A stretch of 64,000 bases of DNA from the NCBI GenBank assembly GCA_037045225.1, contig JBAOHZ010000009.1:434001-498000 (forward strand), written 5' to 3'. A program made the translations under genes and the position numbers. Source of the DNA: Nitrospira sp. (GTDB taxonomy: Bacteria > Nitrospirota > Nitrospiria > Nitrospirales > Nitrospiraceae). Every line of letters begins with the position of its first letter. The first letter of the stretch is position 1. This document shows positions 8,624 to 17,970 of the stretch, piece after piece. The notes below the pieces were generated by a model. It saw nothing but the letters and a program-made list of their open reading frames with translations, was not told where the DNA came from and did no database searches.

Positions 8624-8980
8624 TCAGAGTAACCGTCTGGATCGCGGTTCCACAGGTTTCACCGGCTGACAGATATCGCACTGGCACATCCGCCGAAGAA
8701 ACGTATACGAATAGATGCCCGTATCGTGTCCATCGCTCCATGTAAATTGAAACGCATACCGTCCGACCGGTTGCACATCTTGCAACATAATCACCATCGG
8801 CACATCATCCGGTTTCAGACGAAGCTCTCCCGTCCATTCGTCCGTGCAGGCAGCGCACGGACAATGCTGCCGGAGATAACGGACAGGATAGAGGGCCTTG
8901 TGCCCATCACTCCACGTGATGCCCAAAACGCCCTTCTCCACCCATTCCATATCGGTCGGTTCAAGTACCGTCTCGTTCAT
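8624..8980 (-). CDS. DUF971 (GBBH-like N-terminal domain) protein
   Basis: A 118-residue cytosolic protein matching the DUF971 family (Pfam GBBH-like_N), the small metal-binding domain also found at the N-terminus of gamma-butyrobetaine hydroxylases. The typical core ITWSDGHKALYPVRYLR is followed by CPCAAC (with the family's usual cysteines) and a second pair in CQCDIC near the C-terminus. The repeated WSDGH (near the start and again near residue 90) is typical. The ATG at 8980 fits the family; an upstream in-frame start would add 16 unusual residues. Proposed roles of stand-alone members include iron-sulfur or metal handling; the substrate is not known. Confidence 0.82.
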   Translation of the reverse strand: MNETVLEPTDMEWVEKGVLGITWSDGHKALYPVRYLRQHCPCAACTDEWTGELRLKPDDVPMVIMLQDVQPVGRYAFQFTWSDGHDTGIYSYTFLRRMCQCDICQPVKPVEPRSRRLL

Positions 8981-9043
8981 AACAAGCAGCGCCCCCTCAC
9001 TCGGCTTCCGAACACACCTATAACACACAAACCGGACACCCTT

Positions 9044-9802
9044 TTACGCAGGGCCTCCACTGGTCAAAAAATCGACTGGTGGAAGCCGTCGTCCCGCAAC
9101 CACCGTGACATAACTTTCAATGGCCGACTCGACTTCAGCCCGTACCTGGCCGGCCGCATGCAATCGAGTCAAGAGCGCCGGCTGTATCTGTAACGCTTGA
9201 TGAAGAAATGCCACGCTTCCGCGAGACAAGACCGTACAACGAAACGGCTGACGGCTTGCGCACCGCTCGCACACAATCCCTCCGGCCGTCGGTGAGAATT
9301 GCGGAAGCGGACTGCGATGCGCTTGGCCACAGGTCGCGCACTGCTCAGTTTGCGGCCGAAACCCCGTAATGCCCAGTAAGCGAATCTGGAACAACAAGGT
9401 CGTCCAGGCCGCGTCCCGACTCTCCAAGAGCGTGCGCAACCCCGACGCCAACATCTCAAATACCCGCGGTTCCGGATCACCTTCTGCCATGACGGCACTG
9501 ACCAGGTTGACCATACGTCCTGCAGCCGTCATCAGTGTCAGATCGTCTCGAAATTTGGCAAACGGCTCATCCAACGCCACCTGCGAGATGCGGTAGAGCG
9601 AATCGCCGGGCTTCTCAAACAGATCCAGCTGGCAGAGGGTAAACGGCTCGATCATCCCGCCGAGACGGCTCTTCAAGCGACGCGCTCCGCGCGCAACCCC
9701 GCGCAACTTGCCTAATCGCATCGTATAGAACGTCACGATCCGGTCGGCATCGCCCCACTTTCGGCTGTGCAGCACGATGGCAGCAGTCTTCACCAACGGC
9801 AT
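9044..9802 (-). CDS. recO: DNA repair protein RecO
   Basis: The 252-residue RecO mediates loading of RecA onto SSB-coated single strands in the RecFOR pathway. The N-terminal OB fold begins with the usual TAAIVLHSRKWGDADRIVTFYT and ARGARRLKSRLGG. The helical C-terminal domain contains a four-cysteine zinc site (CATC ... CERC). Length is normal (240-260). It sits between mgtE and the DUF971 gene in the minus-strand array, 54 bases after mgtE. Confidence 0.95.
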   Translation of the reverse strand: MPLVKTAAIVLHSRKWGDADRIVTFYTMRLGKLRGVARGARRLKSRLGGMIEPFTLCQLDLFEKPGDSLYRISQVALDEPFAKFRDDLTLMTAAGRMVNLVSAVMAEGDPEPRVFEMLASGLRTLLESRDAAWTTLLFQIRLLGITGFRPQTEQCATCGQAHRSPLPQFSPTAGGIVCERCASRQPFRCTVLSRGSVAFLHQALQIQPALLTRLHAAGQVRAEVESAIESYVTVVAGRRLPPVDFLTSGGPA

Positions 9803-9856
9803 CTCATCACCCAGCGTGAAGGAAGACAGGGGAACGAGCAGGCTTGGGCCGCATCG

Positions 9857-11194
9857 TTATCGAATTTGCTCGAGGAAGATCGTTGCCAGCGTGAGATAAA
9901 TGGCAATGCCGGTGATGTCATTGGCCGTCGTCACGAACGGACCGGCAGCAACAGCAGGATCCACGCCCATTCGCTTCAACACGATCGGCATCACCGTCGC
10001 CATGCTCGTCGAGACCAGGAACGCCGTAATGAGCGACACTCCGACGACCATGCCGAGAAAGACCTGATGCCACAACCAGCCCACCACCGTCAGCATCAAA
10101 CTACAGGCAATGCCCATCAGGAAGGCAATTTTCGCTTCACGGAAGAAAATCTTCCACACGTCGGTGGGTTCCACCAGACCGGTGGCGAGCCCTCGAATAA
10201 TCAGCGTGGAGGACTGCAACCCGACATTACCCCCCATAGCTGCGATAACAGGGATAAAACTGACGATGGCCACCACTTCCTGAATGGTATACCGGAACAT
10301 CCACAACAACATGCCGGACAGGAGGCTCCCGACGAGATTGGTAAAGAGCCACGGCAGGCGAACTCGCGCAGCGGCCATGCTGGAGGACTTGAACATCGCG
10401 TCCTCTTCGATGGCCCCGGCCATTTTCAACATGTCTTCGGTCGCCTCTTCTCGGATGACATCGACGACGTCGTCGACGGTGATGATGCCGACCAATTTGC
10501 CGTCTTTCTCCACCACCGGAATGGCCAGCAGGTTGTAACTCGCAACCTGGCGAGAGACCTCCTCCTGATCCATGTCCACGGCCACGCTGATCAGATCACG
10601 GGTCATGATGTTTTTGAGCGGAGTCGCGGGAGGGACGGTCAGCAATTGACGCAGGGATAACACACCGACCAGCCTATCTTCCTTGTCCGTCACGTAGATG
10701 TAGAACACCATTTCCGCATCGGTCGCCTGCTGTAACCGCCGAATGGCTTCCTGCGCCGTGGCATCCTCAAAAAGCGCAAAAAACTCCGTGGTCATGATCC
10801 CGCCGGCCGTGCCTTTGGGATACTTCAACAGGTCGGCGATTTCAGTGGAGTCCTCCGTCCGCATCAACGCCAGGATCTCCTTGGCGCGATCGTTCGGAAT
10901 CACACTTAAGATGTAGGCAATATCGTCGGAACCAAGATCCTTCAACAACCAGGCGGCATCGGACGGCAGCAAATCGGACAACACCAGCGTGATGCTCTCG
11001 CCGTCCAATTCGCTGAGCACCTGCCCGCGTTTGACATCCCCACGCACCAGCTCGAAGATTTCGCGTTTTTCTTTCTGCGAGGACAGGTGGTCGATCACGT
11101 TGGCGATATCCGCCGGATGCATGCGTGCCAGCATCTTGGCCAAATTGGTGATGGCGCCACGGCGCAAGAGCCGCTGGATGGAGACCAGCCGCAC
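9857..11194 (-). CDS. mgtE: Magnesium transporter MgtE
   Basis: The protein has the MgtE order: a helical N domain (residues 1 to about 125, with MLARMHPADIANVIDHL), two CBS domains (about 126-250, including MTTEFFALFEDATAQEAI and VVEKDGKLVGIITVDDVVDVI), then a five-helix membrane domain with the conserved GNVGLQSSTLIIRGLATG pore segment. MgtE is a homodimeric, Mg-gated channel in the inner membrane. The frame stays open upstream of the GTG at 11194 to the end of era with no ATG, and the GTG has no good ribosome-binding site; the true start may lie further upstream, possibly at an ATT at 11302 that overlaps the era stop and has GGAG seven bases before it. Family assignment is secure, start uncertain. 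Confidence 0.94.
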   Translation of the reverse strand: MRLVSIQRLLRRGAITNLAKMLARMHPADIANVIDHLSSQKEKREIFELVRGDVKRGQVLSELDGESITLVLSDLLPSDAAWLLKDLGSDDIAYILSVIPNDRAKEILALMRTEDSTEIADLLKYPKGTAGGIMTTEFFALFEDATAQEAIRRLQQATDAEMVFYIYVTDKEDRLVGVLSLRQLLTVPPATPLKNIMTRDLISVAVDMDQEEVSRQVASYNLLAIPVVEKDGKLVGIITVDDVVDVIREEATEDMLKMAGAIEEDAMFKSSSMAAARVRLPWLFTNLVGSLLSGMLLWMFRYTIQEVVAIVSFIPVIAAMGGNVGLQSSTLIIRGLATGLVEPTDVWKIFFREAKIAFLMGIACSLMLTVVGWLWHQVFLGMVVGVSLITAFLVSTSMATVMPIVLKRMGVDPAVAAGPFVTTANDITGIAIYLTLATIFLEQIR

Positions 11195-11297
11195 GTCAGG
11201 CTTGGCCTGCCCGCCGCCGGCGTCACGAGACGCATCTTTCCCCAGCGGCTCCCGATCAGGAAGTCGCGTCGGCTCGGACGGTTGGATGGTAAGGTCG

Positions 11298-12182
11298 TTA
11301 ATAACCTAACTCCGCAAGTGTTTGTTCGTCTTCCCGCCACGATTCGCGCACTTTGACCCAGACCTTCAGAAAGACCTTCATGCCAAACAGACGTTCCATG
11401 TCTTCCCGTGCCGCAGTCCCCACCAACTTGAGACGTTCGCCGTGTTTGCCGATCAGAATGCCCTTTTGCGACTCTTTCTCGACCAGCACCACGGCGCCGA
11501 TCTTGGTCAGTTTCTTGGTCTCGATAAACTCTTCGATCTCGACCGCCACCGAGTGAGGCACTTCTTCGTAGGTCTGCTGTAGAATTTTCTCCCGGATCAG
11601 TTCCGCCGCCAGGGTGCGCATCGATTGATCCGTGACCATATCGTCGCCGTAGGTCGCCTCACCTTCCGCCAGAAGCGACACCGTCACTGACAATAGACGA
11701 TCCACGTTGTCCGCGGTTTCCGCCGACACCGGAACAATTTCCGTCCAGGGGAAAATCCGCAGATACTGCTCCATCAACGGAAGCAACCGCGACTTATTCA
11801 CGAGATCGACTTTATTGATGACCAGCACCACCGGACGTGCCTGCTTCGCGACGGCCTGTTTCACATGATCGATGACGGCCAAATCACCAGGACCGGGCTG
11901 AGCCGTGGCCTCAACCACCACGTAGAGCACATCGGCGTCGTCGAAGGTATCCAGCGTCGTGCGCACCATGCGGCGGTTCAACAAATGGTGCGGTTCGTGA
12001 AAACCGGGCGTATCGAGAAAAACAATTTGAGCGCCCTCAACATGCGCCACACCCAGGATCCTCGTCCTGGTGGTCTGTGGCTTGTCGGAAACAATCGCGA
12101 TCTTTTCTTTCAGCAGACGATTGAGGAGCGTCGATTTCCCGACATTCGACCGTCCGATGATGGCCACACTTCCAAATTTCAT
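11298..12182 (-). CDS. era: GTPase Era
   Basis: Era (294 residues) binds the 3' end of 16S rRNA during assembly of the small ribosomal subunit. All G motifs are present: GRSNVGKS (10-17), DTPG (57-60), NKVD (123-126) and SAE (153-155). The C-terminal KH domain contains GILIGKHGERLK. GTP hydrolysis switch residues look normal. Its ATG overlaps the ftsB stop codon, so the two are translationally coupled; mgtE follows on the other side. Confidence 0.97.
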   Translation of the reverse strand: MKFGSVAIIGRSNVGKSTLLNRLLKEKIAIVSDKPQTTRTRILGVAHVEGAQIVFLDTPGFHEPHHLLNRRMVRTTLDTFDDADVLYVVVEATAQPGPGDLAVIDHVKQAVAKQARPVVLVINKVDLVNKSRLLPLMEQYLRIFPWTEIVPVSAETADNVDRLLSVTVSLLAEGEATYGDDMVTDQSMRTLAAELIREKILQQTYEEVPHSVAVEIEEFIETKKLTKIGAVVLVEKESQKGILIGKHGERLKLVGTAAREDMERLFGMKVFLKVWVKVRESWREDEQTLAELGY

Positions 12183-12544
12183 GGTGTCCTCACCGTGGGA
12201 AACCGCTCTTTCTCTCCAATCGGAGCCATTTGATAGACCGTTTCGCCTTTCCGTACGTACCCTAACCGTTCTCGGGCCAGTTCTTCGATACGAGTCGGAT
12301 CGTATTGCACGCGATCCAGATCCGCGCGCAGTTCACCGTTCAAGCGTTGAAGTTCGGCCAGCTCCTGATCAAGTTGCTCCGCATGATCACGCAAATGCAA
12401 ATACCGCGAAATCCCCATCTCGCCGAACAATAGCGTCCCCATCATGAGGAACAGCGCGCCGAGCCCCACCCACTTCCCTGCGGAGCAGAGCTTTCGTTGC
12501 CAATCCAACCAATCTCGCCCCCGGTTCGGCTTGATCATCATCAC
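12179..12544 (-). CDS. ftsB: Septum formation initiator, FtsB/DivIC family
   Basis: A 121-residue bitopic membrane protein: a short cytosolic start, one transmembrane helix at about 27-45 (VGLGALFLMMGTLLFGEMG), a coiled coil (LRDHAEQLDQELAELQRLNGEL), then the conserved DPTRIEELARERLGYVRKGE of the family. FtsB joins FtsL and FtsQ in the divisome and activates septal peptidoglycan synthesis. The start is the GTG at 12544 or an ATG right after it, behind AGGA two bases after the eno stop. Location directly after enolase is a common arrangement in bacteria. It overlaps era by four bases. Confidence 0.92.
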   Translation of the reverse strand: MMMIKPNRGRDWLDWQRKLCSAGKWVGLGALFLMMGTLLFGEMGISRYLHLRDHAEQLDQELAELQRLNGELRADLDRVQYDPTRIEELARERLGYVRKGETVYQMAPIGEKERFPTVRTP

Positions 12545-12546
12545 GA

Positions 12547-13833
12547 TTAGGTCCTCGATGGAACAGCGGCACGGCCTCGATAGACGGCCACTGCGCCCAA
12601 TTCATCCTCAATGCGAAGCAGCTGATTGTATTTTGCAACACGATCTGTCCGGGACAACGACCCAGTCTTGATCAATCCGCTATTTGTTGCCACCGCGACA
12701 TCGGCAATCGTCGTATCTTCCGTTTCCCCCGAGCGATGGGAAATGATGGCCGTATACCCCGACCGTTTGGCCAATTCGATGGCATCCAGCGTCTCCGTCA
12801 ACGTGCCGATCTGGTTGAGCTTGATCAAGATTGAATTGCCGATACCCTCTGCGATGCCCTTGGCAAAGATTTCGACGTTGGTGACGAAAATATCGTCTCC
12901 CACGAGTTGCACTCGCTTGCCGAGCTTTTCCGTCAGGATCTTCCACCCCTTCCAATCCAATTCACTCAAGCCGTCTTCAATCGAAAGGATCGGATAACGA
13001 TCCAACAACTTGCCATAATAGGCCACCATTTCCTCGGAGGAGCGCTCAGGATTCTTTTCCGCCTCCAGTCGATACCGTCCCTTTTCATAGAGTTCGCTGG
13101 CCGCGCAGTCCAAGGCCAGCGCGATATCCTGACCAGGACGATACCCGGCCGCTTCAATCGCTTCCATAATGAGCGCGAGGGCCTCTTCGTTCGATTGCAG
13201 ATCAGGCGCAAATCCCCCCTCGTCGCCGACGGCCGTATTCAGCCCTTTTTTCTTCAGGAGCGACTTCAGCGTATGAAACACTTCGGTGGCCATCCGCAAC
13301 GCATCACTGAAGCGGGGCGCACCCACCGGCATGATCATGAACTCCTGCAGATCGAGCCGGTTATCCGCATGAGCGCCGCCGTTGATGATGTTCATGAGCG
13401 GCACCGGCAACACCCGCGCATTCGTCCCACCGAGATAACGATACAACGGTTGACCGGTTTCATTGGCCGCCGCCTTGGCTACCGCCAGCGAAACCCCCAG
13501 AATGGCATTGGCGCCCAACTTGCCCTTGGTCTTCGTTCCATCCAGCGCAATCATTTCGTGATCGACGGCCGCCTGATCCAGCGCCTCCATGCCCATCAAC
13601 CTTGGCGCAATGGTCTTACTCACATTCGCCACCGCCTTGGACACGCCTTTTCCCATCCAGCGTTTCTTGTCGCCGTCACGCAATTCGATGGCTTCCTTTT
13701 CACCGGTCGACGCCCCAGACGGCACCGCCGCCCGACCATGCGCCCCGCTCTCCAGGAGCACTTCGACTTCCACCGTGGGATTGCCTCGTGAATCGATAAT
13801 CTGTCGTGCCTTCACGTTCCTGATTCCGCTCAT
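12547..13833 (-). CDS. eno: Enolase
   Basis: The 428-residue enzyme interconverts 2-phosphoglycerate and phosphoenolpyruvate in glycolysis and gluconeogenesis. Signature elements are RQIIDSRGNPTVEVEV at the N-terminus, NIINGGAHADN, VGDDIFVTN, the catalytic-lysine strand SILIKLNQIGTLTET, and SHRSGETEDTTIAD. PEP made here is the substrate of the PEP mutase encoded 7 kb away, though no regulatory link is implied. It is two bases upstream of ftsB. Confidence 0.98.
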   Translation of the reverse strand: MSGIRNVKARQIIDSRGNPTVEVEVLLESGAHGRAAVPSGASTGEKEAIELRDGDKKRWMGKGVSKAVANVSKTIAPRLMGMEALDQAAVDHEMIALDGTKTKGKLGANAILGVSLAVAKAAANETGQPLYRYLGGTNARVLPVPLMNIINGGAHADNRLDLQEFMIMPVGAPRFSDALRMATEVFHTLKSLLKKKGLNTAVGDEGGFAPDLQSNEEALALIMEAIEAAGYRPGQDIALALDCAASELYEKGRYRLEAEKNPERSSEEMVAYYGKLLDRYPILSIEDGLSELDWKGWKILTEKLGKRVQLVGDDIFVTNVEIFAKGIAEGIGNSILIKLNQIGTLTETLDAIELAKRSGYTAIISHRSGETEDTTIADVAVATNSGLIKTGSLSRTDRVAKYNQLLRIEDELGAVAVYRGRAAVPSRT

Positions 13834-13944
13834 GCTCGTATCTCCTCCAGGTACTCACACCGAACCATCAACACTGTCGCCTCTCTGACCACTCACTGGA
13901 TACCGCGCCGACATGCGTGACGCGGCGACCACCGGACACCCGCT

Positions 13945-15372
13945 TCAGGCCAATGCCTTCTTCAGCAGCTCATTCACCTTCCCGGGATTCGCCTTGCCGC
14001 CGGAGGCCTTCATCACTTGCCCGACGAGGAATCCCAGCACCTGCTGTTTGCCTTCTTTATATTGCCCGACCTGCGCAGGATTCTTCGTCAAGACTTCATC
14101 AATCATTGTCACCAAGGCCCCTTCGTCGGACACCTGCCGGAGCCCCTTTTCCTGAACGATCTGAGCCGGTGCCTTACCCGAGGCGTAGACATCAGGAAAA
14201 ATTTCCCGCGCCACCTTGAGACTGACAACCCCTTCATCCACAAGGGTCAACAACTCGACCAGCCGCTCAGGCGTCACGGGCGATCCATCGGCTTCAATCC
14301 CGGAGTTATTGAGCTCACGCAGCAATTCGCCCATCACCCAATTGCTCACCGTCTTGGGCTGCGGGTACAGTTTCACGCAAGCCTCGAAATACATCGCCAA
14401 CGATTTGCTTGACGTGAGGATGCCCGCGTCATATTCGGGCACGCCGTACTCGGAAATAAATCGCTGCTGCTTCGTCGAAGCCAGTTCCGGCAATCCCTCG
14501 CGCAAGTGCTCGATCCATTCGGCCGAAATGTCCAATGGAACCAGGTCAGGATCCGGGAAATACCGATAGTCATGCGCTTCTTCCTTGCTGCGCATCACAG
14601 CGGTTTCACCACGTTCGTGATTCCAGAGTCTGGTTTCCTGATAAATCTTCCCGCCCTCGTTCAGCACCTTGGTTTGACGCTTGATTTCGTAATCAACCGC
14701 GTCCTTCACGAACTTGAACGAATTGATGTTCTTCAACTCCACCTTCGTTCCGAACGCGGTCTGGCCGGCCGGACGCAGAGACAGATTCGGCTCGCAGCGG
14801 AAACTTCCCTCCTCCATGTTCCCGTCACAGACATCGAGATACATTAAGAGGTCGCGCAACGCCTTGAGATACGCCACCACCTCTTCAGAAGAATGTAGGT
14901 CCGGTTCAGTCACAATTTCCAACAGGGGTGTCCCGGCACGATTCAAATCCACCAGGCTCATCCCGCTGCCGGCCTCATGCAGATTTTTTCCCGCGTCTTC
15001 TTCCAAATGGGCGCGCCGGATTCGCACACGCTTGCGACCGCCGCCGGCGGCAATTTCAATCCAGCCATGCTCGCAAATCGGCGCTTCGTATTGCGAAATC
15101 TGATACCCCTTGGGCAGGTCGGGGTAAAAATAGTTTTTGCGCGCAAAACGGTTGCGGACGCCGATCGTGCCGTTCATCGCGAGACCGGCACGCACCGCCA
15201 TCTCCACGGCCTTCTCATTGATCACCGGCAACGTCCCGGGCAGTCCCAAGCACACAGGACAGGTCTGCGAATTCGCCGTGAGACCGAAGGTCGTCCCGCA
15301 GGCACAGAACAACTTCGATTGCGTGCGCAACTGCGCATGCACTTCCACACCAATGACGACTTCGTATGCCAC
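13945..15372 (-). CDS. gatB: Aspartyl/glutamyl-tRNA amidotransferase subunit B
   Basis: GatB (475 residues) binds and phosphorylates misacylated Glu-tRNA(Gln)/Asp-tRNA(Asn) in the GatCAB complex. The N-terminal kinase domain starts with YEVVIGVEVHAQLRTQSKLFC and contains the zinc-binding pair CACG and CPVCLGLPG. The family signature (RNRFARKNYFYPDLPKGYQ) follows, and the C-terminal YqeY tail domain ends with ASGGKANPGKVNELLKKAL. It is separated from gatA by two small membrane-associated genes rather than being adjacent. Confidence 0.97.
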   Translation of the reverse strand: MAYEVVIGVEVHAQLRTQSKLFCACGTTFGLTANSQTCPVCLGLPGTLPVINEKAVEMAVRAGLAMNGTIGVRNRFARKNYFYPDLPKGYQISQYEAPICEHGWIEIAAGGGRKRVRIRRAHLEEDAGKNLHEAGSGMSLVDLNRAGTPLLEIVTEPDLHSSEEVVAYLKALRDLLMYLDVCDGNMEEGSFRCEPNLSLRPAGQTAFGTKVELKNINSFKFVKDAVDYEIKRQTKVLNEGGKIYQETRLWNHERGETAVMRSKEEAHDYRYFPDPDLVPLDISAEWIEHLREGLPELASTKQQRFISEYGVPEYDAGILTSSKSLAMYFEACVKLYPQPKTVSNWVMGELLRELNNSGIEADGSPVTPERLVELLTLVDEGVVSLKVAREIFPDVYASGKAPAQIVQEKGLRQVSDEGALVTMIDEVLTKNPAQVGQYKEGKQQVLGFLVGQVMKASGGKANPGKVNELLKKALA

Positions 15373-15374
15373 GC

Positions 15375-15695
15375 TCAGCTCGGCTCCCCCTTCGTAAAAT
15401 GCTCACGCTCCCGACGCATCGCCTCCCGCCCGGCATCGAAGGCATCGCGCAGGACGGTCTTCTTCGATTCGATGAACTCACGACCTTCTTCGACCGCCCC
15501 TTCAAACCGCTCACCCGCTTCGCCGACCAGATCCCGCAACTCGTCCTCTGCGCGTCGGGCGTAGCCGCGCAGCATCTCGCGTGATTCCTGCCCGCTTCTC
15601 GGCGCCAACAAAATGGCCGCCACCGCACCCAGCGCCGCGCCGCTCAAGAAGCCCAACAACACCGCTGCCGACGATGGACCGTGATTATCTGCCAT
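15375..15695 (-). CDS. YtxH-like small membrane protein
   Basis: A 106-residue protein with one transmembrane helix (about 10-28, LLGFLSGAALGAVAAILLAP) directly followed by RSGQESREML, the YtxH/Gas-vesicle-G-like signature. The remaining 70 residues form a charged helix (ELRDLVGEAGERFEGAVEEG) likely to be a coiled coil. Family members are general stress proteins of the inner membrane; function is not defined. Its start overlaps the end of the DUF948 gene by 11 bases, and such pairs are often found together. Confidence 0.82.
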   Translation of the reverse strand: MADNHGPSSAAVLLGFLSGAALGAVAAILLAPRSGQESREMLRGYARRAEDELRDLVGEAGERFEGAVEEGREFIESKKTVLRDAFDAGREAMRREREHFTKGEPS

Positions 15696-16086
15696 TGTGA
15701 GACCCTCCTTCTTTGAAACGTTCCTTCACCACTTGCTTTGCGGCGCGAAGCCCCGCCACCACGCTGGCCACATTGGCCAACAACGACCCGCCGGACCCTC
15801 GCACCAAACTATGCACCTGATTGACCGATTCCCCGACTTCTCCCACCGCATGCAGCAAGACGGCCGCATGCTCAACCCCGTCACGCGCCTGCTCGGTCAC
15901 CTCATTCAGATTCTGACTCATCGTGCGCAATTCAGTAATCAGCGTCGGCAACTCGACGTTCAGCTTCGTCACCAGTTGTTCCGATTCAATCACCATCTTC
16001 CGAACTTGAATCAAGAGCGGGACCAGATAGCCCACCAACACCGCGAAGGCACTGGCGACAAGAATAGCGGCGACATCAACAATCAT
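15685..16086 (-). CDS. DUF948-type membrane protein
   Basis: The 133-residue product has an N-terminal transmembrane helix (ILVASAFAVLVGYLVPLLI) and a long helix with heptad character (LNVELPTLITELRTMSQNL, then EVTEQARDGVE), as in DUF948 proteins. The two genes DUF948 and YtxH form a frequently seen pair of envelope proteins whose products may interact. Function unknown. The start overlaps nothing; gatA ends 18 bases upstream. Confidence 0.78.
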   Translation of the reverse strand: MIVDVAAILVASAFAVLVGYLVPLLIQVRKMVIESEQLVTKLNVELPTLITELRTMSQNLNEVTEQARDGVEHAAVLLHAVGEVGESVNQVHSLVRGSGGSLLANVASVVAGLRAAKQVVKERFKEGGSHNGR

Positions 16087-16104
16087 AGGGCCTCCTTGTC
16101 AGGC

Positions 16105-17580
16105 TCACCGGATCAGCGGCCGTTTTGCTCGCCAGTTCGTCGCCTGCTCGTAGGCATGCGCCCCGCGCAACAGGGTCTCCTCTTCAAATGGCCGACCGAT
16201 CAGCTGAAAGCCAATCGGCAATCCTGCCTTGCTGAATCCACAAGGAAGCGCAATGGCGGGCAACCCGGCCAGATTCGCCGAGATCGTGTAGATGTCGGAC
16301 AAATACATCTGGAGCGGATCCTGGGCCTTCTCACCGAACTTAAAGGCGGTGGTCGGAGTGACCGGCGTCACGATCAGATCGACCGTCTGGAAGGCCGATT
16401 CAAACTCCTGGCGAATGAGGGTCCTGACTGCCTGCGCTTTCCCGTAATACGCGTCATAGTATCCTGCACTCAGCACATACGTCCCCAACATAATCCGACG
16501 CTTGACTTCCGGACCGAATCCTTCCGCTCTGGTCTTCAGGTACATCTCTAGGAGATCGTTGCTCTCCGCGGCCCGCACACCGAACTTCACGCCGTCGTAT
16601 CGGGCCAGGTTCGAGCTGGCCTCGGCCGTGGCGATGACATAGTACGTCGCGACGGCCGCATCGGTGGTCGGCAATTTGATCTCGCGGATGTCCGCCCCGA
16701 GTTCCCGCAGGCCCTCGATGGCTGTACGCACGGCCTGGTCCACTTCCGGATCGAGTCCGTCGGCAAAATACTCGGCAGGCACGCCGACTTTCAGCCGTTT
16801 GAGATCTTTCCGTTTAAGCGCCTTGAGATAGTCCGGAACCGGCACGTTCGCCGAGGTCGAGTCGCGCGGATCGTAACCAGCAATGGCACCCAATAGGATG
16901 GCCGCATCCGTCACATCTTTGGTGATCGGGCCAATTTGATCCAGCGACGACGCGAACGCCACCAATCCATATCGAGAGACACGACCATATGTCGGCTTCA
17001 GCCCCACCACGCCGCAGAACGCTGCAGGCTGGCGAATGGACCCGCCGGTGTCGGACCCCAGCGCCGCCACACATTCATCCGCCGCCACAGCCACCGCCGA
17101 CCCGCCGCTCGATCCGCCAGGCACCGTCTGGAGGTTCCAGGGATTGCGGCTGGCGCCAAACGCTGAATTCTCGGTGGACGACCCCATCGCAAACTCATCC
17201 AGATTGGTCTTGCCGAGCAGGAGATAGTTTTGCGCCCGCAACTTGGCGACCACGGTCGCGTCATAGGGCGGTACGAAGGTGTCGAGCATTCGTGAGGCAC
17301 AGGTCGTCCGCACGCCTTCCGTGCAGATATTGTCCTTCACCGCCAAAGGCATGGCCATCATCGGCGTGGTTTTCCGCCACCCTTTCAACGCCTGGTCGAG
17401 ACGTTCCGCCTGTCCGAGGGCCGCTTCTTTGCACTGCGTCAGATAGGCGTTCAGTTTCGGTTCGACCTGCGTCACTCGCAGAAAGTAGGCGCGGACAATC
17501 TCCGTCGCCGTGACATCCCCGGCCGTGAACCTCCGCTGCAATTCGGCCAGCGTAAACTTATGTATCAACGTCAGCGACAT
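16105..17580 (-). CDS. gatA: Aspartyl/glutamyl-tRNA amidotransferase subunit A
   Basis: GatA (491 residues) releases ammonia from glutamine for the transamidation carried out by GatB. It is an amidase-signature protein: K82 in LAVKDNICTEG, S157 in VPGGSSGGSAVAVA and S181 in GSDTGGSIRQPA form the Ser-cisSer-Lys triad at the expected spacing. GatA's ATG overlaps the panD stop (TGATG), so panD translation should feed into it. With gatC and gatB in the same array, the full complex is encoded, implying that the organism forms Gln-tRNA and/or Asn-tRNA indirectly. Confidence 0.97.
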   Translation of the reverse strand: MSLTLIHKFTLAELQRRFTAGDVTATEIVRAYFLRVTQVEPKLNAYLTQCKEAALGQAERLDQALKGWRKTTPMMAMPLAVKDNICTEGVRTTCASRMLDTFVPPYDATVVAKLRAQNYLLLGKTNLDEFAMGSSTENSAFGASRNPWNLQTVPGGSSGGSAVAVAADECVAALGSDTGGSIRQPAAFCGVVGLKPTYGRVSRYGLVAFASSLDQIGPITKDVTDAAILLGAIAGYDPRDSTSANVPVPDYLKALKRKDLKRLKVGVPAEYFADGLDPEVDQAVRTAIEGLRELGADIREIKLPTTDAAVATYYVIATAEASSNLARYDGVKFGVRAAESNDLLEMYLKTRAEGFGPEVKRRIMLGTYVLSAGYYDAYYGKAQAVRTLIRQEFESAFQTVDLIVTPVTPTTAFKFGEKAQDPLQMYLSDIYTISANLAGLPAIALPCGFSKAGLPIGFQLIGRPFEEETLLRGAHAYEQATNWRAKRPLIR

Positions 17581-17945
17581 CAGCGCTTCACAGCCTTACG
17601 AGTGATATGGTTTTTCCCATCGACCTGGATGATCTTCGGCTTATGCCGCTTGATCTCTTCGTCGCTATAATACTCGTAGCAAAAAATAATAATCTGATCG
17701 CCCACCGCCGCCTTGCGGGCGGTCGGCCCGTTCAGCACGATCTCCCCGCGTCCCCGCTTTCCCTTCATGGCGTAGGTCATGAACCGTTCGCCGTTGTTGA
17801 GATTGGAACAGACGATCGCTTCGTAGGGCAAAATACCCGCCGCGTCCAACAGATCTTCGTCCACCGTGAGGCTGCCTTCATAGTCCAGACAGGCCTCGGT
17901 CACCGTCGCTCGATGTATCTTTGCCCGCAACATTTGTCGAAACAT
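17580..17945 (-). CDS. panD: Aspartate 1-decarboxylase
   Basis: The 121-residue proenzyme makes beta-alanine from aspartate for pantothenate and coenzyme A. It self-cleaves at Gly24-Ser25 (DYEGSLTVDEDLL) to create the pyruvoyl cofactor; Y22 is conserved, K9 and H11 are in place, and the NNGERFMTYAMKGKRGRGEIVLNGPTA region is typical (positions about 50-77). The ATG at 17945 begins with the family's MFRQMLRAKIHRATVT; a longer upstream frame adds 28 residues without family support. The location between gatC and gatA is unusual because panD is normally with panBC. Both flanking genes are on the same strand. Confidence 0.95.
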   Translation of the reverse strand: MFRQMLRAKIHRATVTEACLDYEGSLTVDEDLLDAAGILPYEAIVCSNLNNGERFMTYAMKGKRGRGEIVLNGPTARKAAVGDQIIIFCYEYYSDEEIKRHKPKIIQVDGKNHITRKAVKR

Positions 17946-17970
17946 AGTCGGCTGATGCTCCTTCGATCGC

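Noticed and set aside
9767..10660. A 297-codon plus-strand frame opposite mgtE
   Set aside because: Overlaps a clear mgtE gene; the product is rich in His, Asp, Arg and Gln without any family pattern.
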